From Ruminococcaceae bacterium UBA1425 (GTDB lineage Bacteria; Bacillota; Clostridia; Oscillospirales; Acutalibacteraceae), in contig DCUB01000005.1 of assembly GCA_002329365.1 (NCBI GenBank), forward strand, positions 1 to 52,332: a stretch of 52,332 nucleotides of DNA, in the 5' to 3' direction. Below the pieces are notes generated by a model. The model did no database searches. It worked only from the letters and a program-made list of their open reading frames with translations, and was not told where the DNA came from. Below, one piece after another: positions 42,656-50,178 of the stretch. The number at the start of each line of letters is the position of its first letter. Within the stretch, counting starts at the first letter, position 1. The position numbers and the translations under genes are program-made.

Positions 42656-44059
42656 TTATTCCTCAGCAGACAAAAGCGCCTGCCTTCCTTCTTCGGTAAC
42701 GGGCATTATCCACTTGCGCGAAACAAAGCGGCGCAGGCATAAAAATACTTTCAGCACATCCTCGGCAAGCAGCATGACGGAATACACCGCCACAAACGGC
42801 AGTCTGAGAACGAACGCCGCGATATATGTGAGCGGAAGAGAAATTACCCACTGGCAAACAAGGTCGTATTTCATTCCCGTAACGGTATCGCCTCCGGAAC
42901 GTATAATTCCGACAATCTGTATATACGGGAAGTTGCGGAGTACAAGCTCCGCGCCGACGACAAGCATAATTCCCGCCGCGGTGGCGAAGGTTATCTCGGT
43001 GAGGTTTGACGACAGATTGAACAGACCTACAAGAGGGTATCGGAAAATCATTATCAAGGAGCCGACGACAAGCGAAAGCAAAGGAACCACAACGGAGAAA
43101 CGCAGAGCGTCGGAATATCCCTTTTCAATCCTGCCGGAGCCTATGGACTTGCCGACGATTACGCAGCACGCGCTGCACAGGCCGATAAAGAAGATAAATG
43201 AGATATCGGTAAAGGTTTTTAATATCGTAACGGCGGCGTAATACTCGTAGCCTAATCTGCCGAAAATGACGTTGTAGGCAACGGTTCCAAGCCCCCACAA
43301 ACCCTCGTTAATCATTACGGGCATTGCCTTTGATAAATACTCCCGCACCATTTTTCCGTCGAAGCCGAAAATATCGCGCATTCTGCCGATAATTATATTG
43401 CGCTGCCGGTAAGATATAATCCATATAAACAGCGGAGCCGTCCATGAGGAAATACATGTGGCGACGGCGGCGCCGCGCACACCCATTTCGGGAACGCCGA
43501 AAGCGCCGAATATCAGAACGTAATTCAGGACGCAGTTTAAAATTGTGGATATGCCGGAGGCATACACCGGCACACGCACGTTTTCCGTCGAACGGAGAAT
43601 AGTAGAAAGTATATAATTCAGCGCGACGGCGGGATATGAAAAAACCGCTATGCGCAGGTATGAGGCTCCGGCGGCTATTACTGCTTTGTCGCTGTTGAAA
43701 ACGCCGACTATCCTTTCGGGCATAAAAAGACCGGAAAGAAGAAACACGAGCGCTACAAAAGAAACGGCGCAAAGAGAAACGCCGAGAACCTTTTGAATAG
43801 ACCGCCTGTCATTTATTCCCCAGTACTGCGCGACAAAGACAGCCGAGCCGGAGCAAAGCCCGAACAGGACAAGCCCCATAAGCCAGCTCCATTGACCCGC
43901 CATGCCTACGGCGGCAAGCGGAATATCGCCAAGCTGACCGACCATAATTGTATCAACAAGCGAAAAAGAGCTTATAAGCAGGTTTTGAAAGGCAATAGGA
44001 ACGGCAAGCGAAAGCGTAACGCGCCAGAACTCCCTGTCGCCGAGGTATTTAGATATCAT
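42656..44059 (-). CDS. MATE-family multidrug/polyspecific exporter
   Basis: The 467-residue, twelve-helix membrane protein belongs to the MATE (NorM/DinF-like) family: LAVPIAFQNLLISSFSLVDTIMVGQLGD at helix 1, ILSTILRSTENVRVPVYASG, and VGKSIGSGRIEKGY in the second half, repeating the fold. It would export cationic compounds or metabolites using a Na+ or H+ gradient. Its ATG directly follows the nagA stop with no gap, implying coupled translation. The substrate is unknown. Confidence 0.92.
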   Translation of the reverse strand: MISKYLGDREFWRVTLSLAVPIAFQNLLISSFSLVDTIMVGQLGDIPLAAVGMAGQWSWLMGLVLFGLCSGSAVFVAQYWGINDRRSIQKVLGVSLCAVSFVALVFLLSGLFMPERIVGVFNSDKAVIAAGASYLRIAVFSYPAVALNYILSTILRSTENVRVPVYASGISTILNCVLNYVLIFGAFGVPEMGVRGAAVATCISSWTAPLFIWIISYRQRNIIIGRMRDIFGFDGKMVREYLSKAMPVMINEGLWGLGTVAYNVIFGRLGYEYYAAVTILKTFTDISFIFFIGLCSACCVIVGKSIGSGRIEKGYSDALRFSVVVPLLSLVVGSLIMIFRYPLVGLFNLSSNLTEITFATAAGIMLVVGAELVLRNFPYIQIVGIIRSGGDTVTGMKYDLVCQWVISLPLTYIAAFVLRLPFVAVYSVMLLAEDVLKVFLCLRRFVSRKWIMPVTEEGRQALLSAEE

Positions 44060-45247
44060 TCAATTCTCCAGACAAATAATATTTCCCGAAATCATAGTCA
44101 TTTTTATTTTTATATCGCCGTCAAAGAGCAGCAAATCGGCGTCCGCGCCGGGAGCTATTACTCCCTTTTTACACTCAACACCTATAAGCTTAGCGGGATT
44201 GTACGTTATCATCTTAACGGCGTCGGTCAAAGGCACTCCGGCGGATTTTGTCATTGTCCTGACAAGCCTGTCGGCGGTACATACACTGCCGGCGAACGCG
44301 GTGCGGTCGGGTATGAAGGCGACGCCCTTTTCGACAATTACGCGCTGACCGTTTTTAAGGCTGCCGAGTATGCTTTCACCCTCGGGCATTCCGGCGGCGC
44401 GCATGGCGTCGGTTACGAGTATAAGCCTGTCGGCGCCCTTGCATTTGCAGGCAAGCCGTAAAAGCGACGGGGGAAGGTGGCAGCCGTCCGCAATAAGCTC
44501 CGCGCTCATACCGTCTATTAGATATGCGCTCTCGACAACGCCCGGTATGCGGAAGCCGTCCTTTCTGACTATGGTGGACATGCCGCTGTAAAGGTGTGTG
44601 ATAAGCCGGAAACCGTTGTTATAAGCCGCCAAGACCTCATCGTACGTCGCGGAGGAATGCGCCACGGAGGCTATTATGCCGTTTTCCGACAGAAAACGCG
44701 CAAACTCCGCAGAACCCTCAAGCTCGGGCGCGGAGCTCCAGCGGACTATGCAGCCGCCGGATTTTTCGTAAATCCTCCTGTACTGCTTAGAGTCGGGGTT
44801 CACGATATACCGCTCGTCCTGCGCGCCCTTGAATTCCTTTGAAAAATACGGCCCCTCAAGGTGAAGTCCGAGCATCTGCGCCCCGTCGGGGCATCTGTCC
44901 TTTGCTGCGTTGTACGCGGAGAAGGTTTCCAGAAGCTCGCTCTCGTCTCCTGCAAGCGTCGTCGGCAGAATCGAGGTAGTGCCGTGCCTTGCGTGTGAGC
45001 GGCACGCGCCGATAAACGCTTCGGGCGTGGCGTCCATGAAATCGTGGCCGCCGCCGCCGTGGCAGTGGATATCAATAAAACCCGGTGAGAGATAAGCTCC
45101 CTCACCGTCGATTACCCTGCCGCAAAAGCCGTCGGGCTCGGTCCCGACAAAAGCTATTTTGCCGCCCTCGGTTATAACGCATATATTTTTCTGCACCTCG
45201 CCGCCCGATATTACGGCGGCGTTTTTAATTAAAATACGTTCAGTCAT
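44060..45247 (-). CDS. nagA: N-acetylglucosamine-6-phosphate deacetylase
   Basis: The 395-residue amidohydrolase removes acetate from GlcNAc-6-phosphate in amino-sugar recycling and catabolism. Metal and catalytic residues are visible: FIDIHCHGGGGHDFMDA, the LEGPY motif with FKGAQ, VAHSSATYDE, ITHLYSGMS and the catalytic Asp in LVTDAMRAAGMPEG. The final part (MITYNPAKLIGVECKKGVI...DADLLLFDGDI) is typical. It follows the zinc-ribbon propeller gene by 6 bp and is flush with the MATE gene. nagB is not in the window. Confidence 0.95.
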   Translation of the reverse strand: MTERILIKNAAVISGGEVQKNICVITEGGKIAFVGTEPDGFCGRVIDGEGAYLSPGFIDIHCHGGGGHDFMDATPEAFIGACRSHARHGTTSILPTTLAGDESELLETFSAYNAAKDRCPDGAQMLGLHLEGPYFSKEFKGAQDERYIVNPDSKQYRRIYEKSGGCIVRWSSAPELEGSAEFARFLSENGIIASVAHSSATYDEVLAAYNNGFRLITHLYSGMSTIVRKDGFRIPGVVESAYLIDGMSAELIADGCHLPPSLLRLACKCKGADRLILVTDAMRAAGMPEGESILGSLKNGQRVIVEKGVAFIPDRTAFAGSVCTADRLVRTMTKSAGVPLTDAVKMITYNPAKLIGVECKKGVIAPGADADLLLFDGDIKIKMTMISGNIICLEN

Positions 45248-45253
45248 AATTCA

Positions 45254-47029
45254 TCAGCCCAAATCGTCAAAAAGCTTTGTAAAAGTATCCTCTCCGCCGT
45301 ACCAAAGGTCAAACGTGCCGGAAACGGAGCTGTAATCGGAGCAGTAATATACCTTGTCGGAATAATCGGGTATGACGCTGCTTACGTTGTCGGCGCCGTT
45401 GACTTCTTTCTTGTCTATTCCGTTCTTCGAGCAGAAAAGCGTTCCGCTGCCGAAGGTGAAGTTTTCAAGGAAATATACGGTGCCTTTACTCGTAACCCAA
45501 AGCTCGTTAACATCGCTTCCGACAAGCGAAGTCTTATCGCCCGAAAGGCAGTAAAGCGACTTGTCGCCGTCGATATAAAAGCATTTTGCCCCGTCGGGAG
45601 ATATCTCAAATTTGCTGACGTGGGACGCGAGCTTATTTTTTGACGAAAGGCTTTCTACGGGACAGCTGTAAAGGAACTCGCTGCTGTCGATATAGAAAAG
45701 CATGTTGCCCTTTGAGGAAACGCGCGCGCTTTCGACTCCGGCGCATACCTCCGTCGCGGCAAAGTTTATGTCCATATAATACAGCGTGTCCGAGGCGTCT
45801 GTGAACGGTGTGCGGCCGAAGCTGTCTACGGGACAGGCAAAGACGGAGCATTCGGTGCCGTAAACGCGCGTTGCCTGATTGCCGTATGACAAAACCGGCT
45901 TGAAGCCTGTTGAAACGCGCCTTTTTTCGGAGCAGCTTACTGATATGAAGTAGTTTCCGTCCTTTCCGTTCAGGCTGAAAACAGCCTCGTTTCGTGTATT
46001 GTTAAGGTAAAGCGAAAGCTTTGACGCGTCGCCGAATTCGCCGAGCTTTATTTCCGATTCAGACCCCTTCGCGAAGAACTTGATGATTTCTCCGTCAATA
46101 CCGCTTTCATATTTCAGATAGTAAACATATTCGGCGTTGTCGGACATTGCGACGACGCAGGAGTTTTTGCCCGCGGAGGAAAATATGCCGCCGTTGCAGA
46201 TGTAGCCCTCAAAGCTTTTTGAGTCGGACGACGCCATGGTGTAGGAAACGGCTTTTCCGTCGGGCGAAACTGCTATTGAGTAGTTGTTTACGTTGTTCGC
46301 TATAAGCGTCGAGGTCTTTTCGGCGCAGTCGTAAAGGAACAGCGAAAGCGAGCTTTTGTCGTACAGCGTTTCCGTTTCGGGCTCGCCCGGCTCCGTGCTT
46401 TCGTTTTCGCTTTCGGATGTTTCCGAAGCGTCCTTTGCGCTGTCTACAAGATAAGGTATTGATGAACCGTTTGCCGAAATAGTGCAGAACACGACGTTTG
46501 ACGACACCTCGGCGCTGCCGGCAGACGATATATTATACAGTTTGCCGCCCTCGGTCAGAACGGCCCTCGAGCTTCCGTCCCGGGATTCGGCGGACAAAAC
46601 GACGGAACCGTCGATTTTTAAGAGCGCCCCGCCATCGGCAACAAACTGCGTATAGTCGCCGCCCTTAGAGAAGAAGGACTGAAGTCTGGCGGGCTGCGCG
46701 CTGTCCCTGTTGAACATCGAAACAATCAGCAAAACGGCAACGGAGGCGACTATTACGAAAAATATCACAACGGCGGCGACAAACTTCGGGTTCAGCCTTC
46801 TTTTTCTCCTGCGTTTGGGCGGCGATGCCTTTGCCGCTTTTGTCTCGGGAGGAACGGTAAGCGGCGAACCGCATTTTGAGCATATTTTGATACCCTTGAA
46901 GTTACTTTCGCCGCAGCAGGGGCACATAATTGTATCGCTGTCCGGAGTTTGTGCGATTACGGGCTTTTTGCATACGTTGCAAATGGCGAGGTCGTCCGGC
47001 ACTATGCTGCCGCAATTGCCGCATTTCAT
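45254..47029 (-). CDS. Double zinc-ribbon, single-TM protein with extracellular beta-propeller-like domain
   Basis: The 591-residue protein has two N-terminal zinc ribbons (Cys3/6/17/20 and Cys36/39/50/53), a strongly basic segment (PPKRRRKRRLNP), a membrane helix (about 81-105) and an outside domain of about 480 residues made of short repeats such as SSLSLFLYDC, YSIAVSPDGKAVSYTM, AEYVYYLKY and KCFYIDGDKSLYCL, as in DUF5050 or WD/TolB-like propellers. An acidic Ser/Glu linker (SETSESENESTEPGEPETET) interrupts it. No enzyme motif is seen. First gene of the operon with nagA, with its own promoter. It is one of three zinc-ribbon membrane proteins here. Confidence 0.75.
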   Translation of the reverse strand: MKCGNCGSIVPDDLAICNVCKKPVIAQTPDSDTIMCPCCGESNFKGIKICSKCGSPLTVPPETKAAKASPPKRRRKRRLNPKFVAAVVIFFVIVASVAVLLIVSMFNRDSAQPARLQSFFSKGGDYTQFVADGGALLKIDGSVVLSAESRDGSSRAVLTEGGKLYNISSAGSAEVSSNVVFCTISANGSSIPYLVDSAKDASETSESENESTEPGEPETETLYDKSSLSLFLYDCAEKTSTLIANNVNNYSIAVSPDGKAVSYTMASSDSKSFEGYICNGGIFSSAGKNSCVVAMSDNAEYVYYLKYESGIDGEIIKFFAKGSESEIKLGEFGDASKLSLYLNNTRNEAVFSLNGKDGNYFISVSCSEKRRVSTGFKPVLSYGNQATRVYGTECSVFACPVDSFGRTPFTDASDTLYYMDINFAATEVCAGVESARVSSKGNMLFYIDSSEFLYSCPVESLSSKNKLASHVSKFEISPDGAKCFYIDGDKSLYCLSGDKTSLVGSDVNELWVTSKGTVYFLENFTFGSGTLFCSKNGIDKKEVNGADNVSSVIPDYSDKVYYCSDYSSVSGTFDLWYGGEDTFTKLFDDLG

Positions 47030-47069
47030 GATATCAGCCTCCGTTATACATAATACTTACATATCATAC

Positions 47070-47098
47070 ATTTTATATTGACAAATGCTTCAAGTCAA
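47070..47098 (-). promoter_or_regulatory. Candidate sigma-A promoter of the nagA operon
   Basis: On the minus strand, TTGACT (47098-47093), 17-bp spacer, TAAAAT (47075-47070), about 40 bp upstream of the zinc-ribbon propeller gene. It is divergent from the spoIIGA promoter. Confidence 0.6.
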
Positions 47099-47103
47099 GA
47101 GAA

Positions 47104-47202
47104 ATCGACATGAATTGACAGATTATTTAAAATTCCGGAAAGTTAAAAATTTGTGCTGCGTATCAGAAAACGACAAAATACTTAATTGCCCGGTAATATA
47201 AT
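47104..47202 (+). promoter_or_regulatory. Candidate Spo0A-activated promoter of spoIIGA
   Basis: A perfect -10, TATAAT (47197-47202), lacks a -35 at 17 bp; at 22 bp there is AACGAC inside AAACGACAA (47168-47176), and ATCGACA (47104-47110) matches the 0A box TTCGNCA with one mismatch. A 22-bp spacer with a 0A box at the -35 is the known arrangement of the Bacillus subtilis spoIIG promoter. Assignment is by analogy. Confidence 0.4.
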
Positions 47203-47240
47203 AAGAGCATGAAAAGAGGTGCATAAAGCTGAGCAGGGCG

Positions 47241-48290
47241 GTGTATGCTGATGAGCTGATATTCATCAACCTAATTGTGAATTATTTTCTGATTCTTGCG
47301 ACCGCTTTCGTTTCGGGAACAGAGTTCAGAAGAAAGCGGGTGCTTTTCGGCTCGGCCGTCGGCGGATTGTCGTCGCTTATTATATTCATACCGCCCGTAC
47401 ATATAGCTTTGTCGGTTCTCATAAAGCTTATTCTGTCGTCGCTTATTACAATGTGCTCCTTTGAAAACAAAAGCTTTCGGCAGTTTTTAAAGAGATACAC
47501 CGCGTTCTTTCTCGTAAACTTTATTTTCGCGGGGATAATGCTTGCCGTTTGGCTCACATTCAGGCCGGAAGGCATGGTTTATAACAACGGGGTTTTGTAT
47601 TTCGACATCAACGCGACGCTGCTTGTCCTCCTGTCGGTTGTCTGCTACGCAGTCGTTACGTTAATTTCAAAGCTGCTTCGGAGAAGGACTATCGAAACCC
47701 ACTTCGGAAAGGCAGAGATAACGCTTGATAACAAAAAAATAAAAGCCGACGCTCTGCTCGATACCGGCAACGGACTTCAGGACGCGTTTACGGGCAAGCC
47801 TGTCATAATAGCGCAGTACTGCTTCGTTTCGCAGATGCTTCCGCCGGAGCTCAACGCCTTTTTCGAAAGAGGCAGCCTTTCGGAATGCGAGGTGCCGGAC
47901 GGCTGGAGCGGAAGAATAAGGCTGATACCGTTCAATACGGTAGGCTGCAAGGGGCTTCTTCCGTCGTTCAGATGCGACGTGATTAAAGCCGTCTGCGGTA
48001 AGAATACGGCGGTCGGCAGTGATGTTTTTGTAGGCGTAACAAAACAGAAGATTTTTAACGGAGAATACGGGGTGATTCTGAACGGAAATTTTTTCTCTTT
48101 TTTTGAAAATTGTAAAGGCGGAGGAAGCTGCGATGAAGCTGAGGGAAATAATCAGGACAGCGATAATAAGGCTGAAGATAAGGCTGTTATCGGACGACGT
48201 CTATTACATAAACGGGCCGCAGACGCTGCCGCCGCCGCTGAGCAAGGCGGAGGAAGCGGAGATTATCGAAAGGCTGGCGCACGGAGATGA
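47241..48290 (+). CDS. spoIIGA: Sporulation sigma-E factor-processing peptidase SpoIIGA
   Basis: This membrane-embedded aspartic protease cleaves pro-sigma-E in the mother cell. The N-terminal half has five hydrophobic helices (from YADELIFINLIVNYFLIL). The C-terminal half has the protease motif DALLDTGNGLQDAFTGKPV with Asp174. The first in-frame GTG is 47241; CTG at 47229 is better placed relative to AGAGGTG and would add LSRA before VYADE, so the real start may be non-canonical. Homology should end near ILNGNFF, but the frame continues through a T7 tract (48098-48104) and adds about 60 low-complexity residues overlapping sigE by 158 bp. One extra T would end it at a TGA immediately after the T tract. 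Confidence 0.9.
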   Translation: MYADELIFINLIVNYFLILATAFVSGTEFRRKRVLFGSAVGGLSSLIIFIPPVHIALSVLIKLILSSLITMCSFENKSFRQFLKRYTAFFLVNFIFAGIMLAVWLTFRPEGMVYNNGVLYFDINATLLVLLSVVCYAVVTLISKLLRRRTIETHFGKAEITLDNKKIKADALLDTGNGLQDAFTGKPVIIAQYCFVSQMLPPELNAFFERGSLSECEVPDGWSGRIRLIPFNTVGCKGLLPSFRCDVIKAVCGKNTAVGSDVFVGVTKQKIFNGEYGVILNGNFFSFFENCKGGGSCDEAEGNNQDSDNKAEDKAVIGRRLLHKRAADAAAAAEQGGGSGDYRKAGARR

Positions 48291-48840
48291 AAGCGTGCGC
48301 GAGCAGCTTATTGTCCATAACCTCAGGCTCGTGGTATATATCGCGAGAAAATTCGAAAGCTCGGGAATAGATGTAGAGGACCTTGTGTCAATAGGCACCA
48401 TAGGTCTTATCAAGGCCGTCAACACCTTCTGCCCGGAGCGGAACATAAAGCTTGCTACATACGCGTCAAGGTGTATAGAAAACGAGATTTTAATGCATCT
48501 GCGCAAAACGAGCGTGTCGCGGTCGGAAATGTCCATAGACGAGCCTTTAAACATCGACTGGGACGGGAACGAGCTGTTGCTTTCGGACGTTCTCGGCAGC
48601 GAAGCCGACGTCGTCAACAGGGCAATTGAGGACGAGGACGAAAAAAACTGTCTTATTAAAACAATCAACTCGCTCGACGACAGGGAAAAGCTCATAATGC
48701 ACATGCGCTTCGGCGTCGGCGGGGGAAAGGAGCATACTCAAAAGGAGATAGCCTCGCTGCTCGGCATTTCGCAAAGCTATATTTCGCGCCTTGAAAAGCG
48801 TATTATAGCAAGGCTCAAGCACGACATGGAAATAATGTAG
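48133..48840 (+). CDS. sigE: RNA polymerase sporulation sigma factor sigma-E (pro-form)
   Basis: The 235-residue sigma-70-family factor drives early mother-cell transcription. It is made as an inactive precursor; the amphipathic pro-sequence (MKLREIIRTAIIRLKIRLLS) precedes the conserved DDVYYINGPQTLPPPLSK, where SpoIIGA cuts. Regions 2-4 are nearly canonical: NLRLVVYIARKFE, DLVSIGTIGLIKAVNTF, KLATYASRCIENEILM, SIDEPLNIDWDGNELLLSDV and the helix-turn-helix QKEIASLLGISQSYISRLEKR. GGAGG lies eight bases before the ATG at 48133. Its first 158 bp overlap the spoIIGA frame. The usual following sigG gene is absent. Confidence 0.97.
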   Translation: MKLREIIRTAIIRLKIRLLSDDVYYINGPQTLPPPLSKAEEAEIIERLAHGDESVREQLIVHNLRLVVYIARKFESSGIDVEDLVSIGTIGLIKAVNTFCPERNIKLATYASRCIENEILMHLRKTSVSRSEMSIDEPLNIDWDGNELLLSDVLGSEADVVNRAIEDEDEKNCLIKTINSLDDREKLIMHMRFGVGGGKEHTQKEIASLLGISQSYISRLEKRIIARLKHDMEIM

Positions 48841-48890
48841 CAGACGCTGCAAGCCGCAATCCGAAAAATCGAAAAACAGGAAAAAAAGTG

Positions 48891-48919
48891 TTTACAAGCA
48901 TTTACCTGTGTGTTACAAT
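48891..48919 (+). promoter_or_regulatory. Sigma-A promoter of the metallophosphoesterase gene
   Basis: TTTACA (48891-48896), 17-bp spacer, TACAAT (48914-48919). It leaves a transcript leader of about 135 nt. Confidence 0.65.
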
Positions 48920-48995
48920 CTGACTGAAAATGATAACAACATAGGTAATGTATTGTAACGGTATGAACAGTTTAATGCGAAAAAGCATATTTTCA

Positions 48996-49030
48996 AGGCT
49001 GACGGAGTTCGGTAATGCTCCCGTCGGCCT
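48996..49030 (+). promoter_or_regulatory. Leader hairpin upstream of the metallophosphoesterase gene
   Basis: AGGCTGACGG-AG pairs with CT-CCCGTCGGCCT around a ten-base loop, followed by the T-rich GATTTTATCTTATT. It could be an attenuator or the 3' part of a riboswitch-like leader, or a weak terminator that partly insulates from sigE. I match it to no known class. Confidence 0.45.
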
Positions 49031-49061
49031 GATTTTATCTTATTGAAAGGATTTGATAAAA

Positions 49062-50030
49062 ATGACGTCGTTTTTCAGCTTCTTCAGAGGGATAATGACG
49101 CTTGTGCTCAGCATCTCTTCACTTTTCCTGCCCTTTACGGGAGGGGTTAGCAGCGCGAAATTTGAGGCAAAAGACCCCGACGAGGTAAGGCTTAATTTTG
49201 CGGCGATTTCAGACGTGCATATGAAAAAGGATCTTGTGAGGTATATTAAGTTCGGCATGGGCTTAAGCGACATGGCGTGCTCAATGACTGACATAGACGC
49301 TCTTATTATCGCCGGCGACACGACGGAACACGGAGAAGAGGAGCATTTCGAAAAGCTTTACGGCATTCTCGGCAGAGTAAAATTCACCGATAATTACATA
49401 ATAGCCTCCGGCAACCACGACACCTGGAGCGATTCCGGATTTGAAAAGTCGCGCGAAAACTTTGTCGGTGCTTACAATGCCTTTACAGGCTCCGGAATTG
49501 ACAAGCTTTATTACAGCAAGGAAGTAAAAGGCTATACGTTCGCTGTCCTCGGAACTGAGGAGAATATAGGAGTTGAGGCGTCTATCAGCCAAACCCAGCT
49601 CGACTGGCTTGATACGACTCTGGCGGCGGCAACGTCCGACGGCAAGCCCACCTTTGTCGTTTGTCACCAGCCGTTAAAAGATACCCACGGGCTTCCCGAA
49701 GTCTGGGGAGAGAGCAGCGTCGGCAATCAGTCCGTCGGGCTGAAAGCCATCATGAAGAAGTACGATAACGTTTTTTATATCACGGGGCACCTTCATAACG
49801 GGCTTAATAATTCGGAAGACGGGCCGGAAACCTACGACTCCGTCGAGAGCGACGGAACGCTTCATATGATTAATCTTCCGTGCTTTATGTACAATGTTTC
49901 CCGCGGCAGCAAATTGTCGGGCAGCGGGCTTCAGTTTGAGGTTTACGACGACTGTGTTGTGGTGCGTGCGCGAAATTATCTATCCTCGCTTTGGCTTTCT
50001 GAATTTGAATACAGCTTTGAGCTGCAATAA
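49062..50030 (+). CDS. Secreted calcineurin-like metallophosphoesterase
   Basis: The 322-residue protein begins with a hydrophobic signal segment (MTSFFSFFRGIMTLVLSISS), then a complete metallophosphoesterase core: DVH (Asp51, His53), GD (Asp86 in AGDTTEHG), GNHD (117-120), CHQP and the closing GHLH. These bind two metal ions for phosphoester hydrolysis; the family includes phosphodiesterases and phosphatases, and the substrate cannot be named. ATG at 49062 is chosen because GAAAGG lies eleven bases upstream; TTG at 49053 would leave too little space. It has its own promoter and a structured leader, and a secreted PHP-dockerin gene follows. Confidence 0.88.
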   Translation: MTSFFSFFRGIMTLVLSISSLFLPFTGGVSSAKFEAKDPDEVRLNFAAISDVHMKKDLVRYIKFGMGLSDMACSMTDIDALIIAGDTTEHGEEEHFEKLYGILGRVKFTDNYIIASGNHDTWSDSGFEKSRENFVGAYNAFTGSGIDKLYYSKEVKGYTFAVLGTEENIGVEASISQTQLDWLDTTLAAATSDGKPTFVVCHQPLKDTHGLPEVWGESSVGNQSVGLKAIMKKYDNVFYITGHLHNGLNNSEDGPETYDSVESDGTLHMINLPCFMYNVSRGSKLSGSGLQFEVYDDCVVVRARNYLSSLWLSEFEYSFELQ

Positions 50031-50080
50031 GCGGAGATTTTAATAAAAAATACATAAATAACGGCGATATTTTTCTGTTT

Positions 50081-50115
50081 TTGTATTGATTATACAAATC
50101 ATTGTATGATACAAT
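50081..50115 (+). promoter_or_regulatory. Promoter and 15-bp palindromic operator before the PHP-dockerin gene
   Basis: TTGTAT (50081-50086), 18-bp spacer, TATGAT (50105-50110). The perfect palindrome ATTGTAT-G-ATACAAT (50101-50115) covers the -10 box, a classical position for repression. No neighbouring regulator gene is seen. Confidence 0.55.
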
Positions 50116-50178
50116 TACAATGACTTGGTAGGTATGTTATATCTGTATGTGTTTTGTTTTGTTAAGGAGTTGGTGTGT

